Assembly (NCBI GenBank): GCA_001939145.1
Contig: LSRX01000175.1
Span: 420,106 to 484,105, forward strand
DNA: 64,000 nt
Source: Symbiodinium microadriaticum
Lineage: Eukaryota; Sar; Dinophyceae; Suessiales; Symbiodiniaceae
Direction: 5' to 3'
Shown: positions 61,610-64,000 of the stretch, piece after piece
How the letters are laid out: each line of letters opens with the position of its first letter
How positions within the stretch are numbered: position 1 is the first letter of the stretch
Notes under the pieces: model-generated
The model's input: only the letters and a program-made list of their open reading frames with translations
Told to the model about the DNA's origin: nothing
The model's database searches: none
Made by a program: the position numbers and the translations under genes

Positions 61610-61775
61610 GTTTAGGGGGTTTAGCATTTGGGGTTTTGTGTTCAGGGTTTAGGGTTTAGCATTTGGGGGTTTTGGGCTTGGGGTTAGAGGTTTAGGGTCT
61701 AGCATTTGGGGGCTCTGGGTTTGGGGTTACTAAACCCTAAACCCTAAACCCTAAACCCTTACTAATAAACCCTAA
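61610..61775. repeat. Telomere-like tracts in both orientations
   Basis: TTTAGGG with a recurring TTTAGCATTTGGGG phrase (three copies, about 40-48 bp apart), then CCCTAAA units from 61733. Confidence 0.8.
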
Positions 61776-61844
61776 CAGGACCGAGTGGAGTGGCAGCAGG
61801 AAGGGAGACGATGCGGCGTGGTGAACCTGCGGCTTGGCGTTCAT

Positions 61845-62195
61845 GGGTTTGGGCTTATTTAGGGTTGGTTAAGGTAGGGTTGGTTAAGGGGTTTAGGGTT
61901 TAAGGTTTGGGCTTATTTAGGGTTGGTTTTAGGGTTTAGGGTTTAGGGTTTGGGCTTATTTAGGGTTGGTTTAGGGTTTAGGGTTTGGGCTTATTTAGGG
62001 TTGGTTTAGGGTTTAGGGTTTGGGCTTATTTAGGGTTGGTTTAGGGTTTAGGGTTTGGGCTTATTTAGGGTTGGTTTAGGGTTTAGGGTTTGGGCTTATT
62101 TAGGGTTGGTTAAGGGTTTAGGGTTTAGGGTTGGGGCTTTAGGGTTGGTTTTAGGGTTTAGGGTTTAGGGCTTGGGCTTTTAGGGTTGGTTTAAA
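61845..62195 (+). repeat. 35-bp minisatellite built on TTTAGGG
   Basis: The phrase TGGGCTTATTTAGGGTTGG recurs at 61951, 61986, 62021, 62056 and 62091, an exact 35-bp period, with less regular copies on either side. Each unit contains telomere-like TTTAGGG heptamers. Confidence 0.95.
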
Positions 62196-62199
62196 CCCT

Positions 62200-63127
62200 G
62201 AGCCCTACATCCAAAACTTCAGGGGGTGCACACGGTGCTTTGGGTTTAGGCTTGAGAGTTCAGGGGTTGGGAGTAATAAAGTAGGCAGCCGTTAACCTTT
62301 TGTTGGGGTAGTATGGTCCTGTCTGAACATGTCTGAACCTACAACCGAGGGTTTCGAATGCATGGAACGTTTTAGATAACTATCTCGGTTCTTACACCTT
62401 GAATCTTGAACCCAGACCGAAGCTTTGGAACCGACAAGTCTAGTGGTTGATCAGGTTTGTTGTTATGGCCACCGTTCTTATCTAAGCACATTCTCACGGC
62501 ATGCCTAGCCACAGAAGCATTCCGTAAAACCGACACCCGGTCCGTCTATAAATGCAACTTGAAAACGCTTGAAAGCAGCGGCTGCAGGCAAAGCAACACA
62601 TGGTCGCAGCTTCCCAATGAGCTGCAAGAGCTTTGGCTTCATTTTTTGTTGGTTCTGTGCATGAGCTTCTGAGATGTATTGAAACCCTAAACCCGTAGAC
62701 CGTAAACCCTAACCCCGGCCCAGGATAGTTGAAGAACGTTTCAGAGACGAAAACGACGGGCACGATTTCAGGAGGGTTTCACGGAAAGTGTTGTTATCAT
62801 TAGGGGGATGTGTTACGAAGAGGGGCAAGCGACAATTGGGCAAAATACGTTCGGCAACCCGGTATAAACCTTGGAGCATCTCGAAGCGCTAATATCCCGG
62901 AACAGCACGTCTTGCGAGTCTCCAAAGCCTGAACCTTGAAGCCCGGAAGCCTTATAAGACAAAGCGGCAAGTCGGAAGCACCCAGTTAATTGTGAAAGGA
63001 GCAGCTCTTTGTGGAGGGTGGTTTCTGCGAACAATGGCCCCGGCAGCGCGAGAGACGCCTGGCAAGACCGGAGTTGCGACGGGTTTCAGAATCGTCGAGA
63101 GAGCATTCTGGCTTGCGGGTTGGGATC
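62200..63127. other. Segment with no recognised feature
   Basis: About 930 bp with a short CCCTAAA patch at 62680-62715 and several 60-90-aa frames on both strands, none with a recognisable motif. Confidence 0.5.
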
Positions 63128-63200
63128 TACCTATAGTCTCCATTGTAGTTCCTTCTGGGGGTTAAACCAAGAAAAGGAACTACAATGGAGACTGTAGGTA
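63128..63200. mobile_element. MITE-A copy, short loop
   Basis: TACCTATAGTCTCCATTG and CAATGGAGACTGTAGGTA perfect but one mismatch; loop only about 18 bp, so a minimal hairpin of the family. Confidence 0.9.
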
Positions 63201-63544
63201 AGGCACCAACCCCAAGACGCCAAGTACTAAAATGCCACGTACCCGGGTGGTCTGCAGATGTTTTTTGGTCAAGTGAACCCTAAACCCTACACTTACACCG
63301 TTAGAATCCTATGAAGCTCCCTTCACCTGAAATCGAAAGATGGCCCAGGCAGTGGAGGCTAAACCCCTCAACCCTAAACCCTAAGATAGCCAAGGCAGCG
63401 CTGAAGGCTATCCTCGGAACCTGGATTTGCAGCACATGGAGGCTTCCTGGCTGAGGAGCTGTCCTCTGAAGGGGGGAGCCCTCTGTAAGTTCTAAGAGCA
63501 AGTGCAGGCCCCAAAAGCCCACCTGTTAAGGGCATATTCATATA

Positions 63545-63800
63545 CACACCTAAACCCCAGACCCTAAACCCTAAACCCTAAAGTAAAGCCCTCAACCCCT
63601 CAACCCTCAAACCCTAAACCCCCAAATGCCCTAAACCCTAAAATCCCCTGAAGCCCTCAAATGCCCTAAATCCTCAAGCCCTAAACCCCCCAAAATGCCC
63701 AAAAACCCTAAAATCCGCTGAAGCCCTCAAATGCCCTAAACCCTCAAGCCCTACACCCCCCCAAATACCCCAAAACCGTAAAACCCTAAGCCTTCAAACT
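63545..63800 (-). repeat. CCCTAAA tract with ~75-bp repeat
   Basis: CCCTAAA units and a repeated AAGCCCTCAAATGCCCTAAA (63652 and 63721) with matching flanks. Confidence 0.85.
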
Positions 63801-63849
63801 CTGAAAGTCGTTAGGCTGGTCTTCCCTTGCAGGCTTCAAAGCCTTGTTA

Positions 63850-63960
63850 GGCTTTAGGGTTTAGGGTGTAGGGGTTTTAGGGTTTTGGTGTTTTAGGGTT
63901 TTGGTGTTTTAGGGCTTTGGGGTTTTAGGGTTCAGGGTTTTGGGGTTTTAGGGTTTGGTT
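63850..63960 (+). repeat. TTTAGGG/TTTTAGGG tract
   Basis: TTTAGGG, TTTTAGGG and TTTTGGTG units up to the end region of the window. Confidence 0.85.
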
Positions 63961-64000
63961 CTGGGGCTCTTTCGGGTTTTAAAATTTACTTGATGCCCTA

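Overview
The window looks like nuclear DNA of a dinoflagellate, probably Symbiodiniaceae or a relative. The grounds are TTTAGGG/CCCTAAA telomere-type repeats scattered on both strands over most of its length, very few long ORFs, and one retrotransposon whose Gag-like and Pol proteins resemble, from memory and without any search, proteins common in dinoflagellate gene sets. Another alveolate with TTTAGGG telomeres, such as a chromerid, is not excluded. No spliced-leader acceptor, rRNA, tRNA or CRISPR was recognised.

The one clear gene-bearing unit is a retrotransposon of the tyrosine-recombinase (DIRS/Ngaro/PAT-like) order at 4641-12180. It has split direct repeats arranged A1 - ORFs - B1 - A2 - B2 (A is 51 bp, B is 79 bp, both copies apparently identical). 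Four ORFs follow A1: a 98-aa Cys-rich membrane protein, a 191-aa protein, a ~540-aa Gag-like protein, and a 1566-aa polyprotein. Each adjacent pair overlaps by exactly ATGA (4998-5001, 5570-5573, 7177-7180), which suggests translation by coupled termination-reinitiation. The polyprotein reads reverse transcriptase - RNase H first half - methyltransferase-like insertion - RNase H second half - a 2A-type motif (DIERNPGP) - tyrosine recombinase. The element therefore seems to combine reinitiation for its first three junctions with 2A ribosome skipping for its recombinase. It sits inside a telomere-like tract.

The rest is non-coding or not recognisably coding. 1-4640 is telomere-like tracts with microsatellites and two short inverted-repeat elements. 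12181-17590 holds microsatellites and a 3.26-kb pure TAATG array that ends at an N. 17591-64000 is a mosaic of telomere-like tracts and about 50 short (70-230 bp) terminal-inverted-repeat elements. These fall into about a dozen families (called MITE-A to MITE-M here), some nested and some with telomere-like DNA in the loop. A few islands of ordinary-looking sequence (33.7-34.5, 39.9-41.3, 46.6-47.5, 49.8-50.7, 53.1-53.9, 60.1-61.1 and 62.2-63.1 kb) may hold exons or decayed coding sequence, but none could be identified. Assembly gaps lie at 36789-36865 and 52246-52718, with single Ns at 2815, 17410 and 32554.
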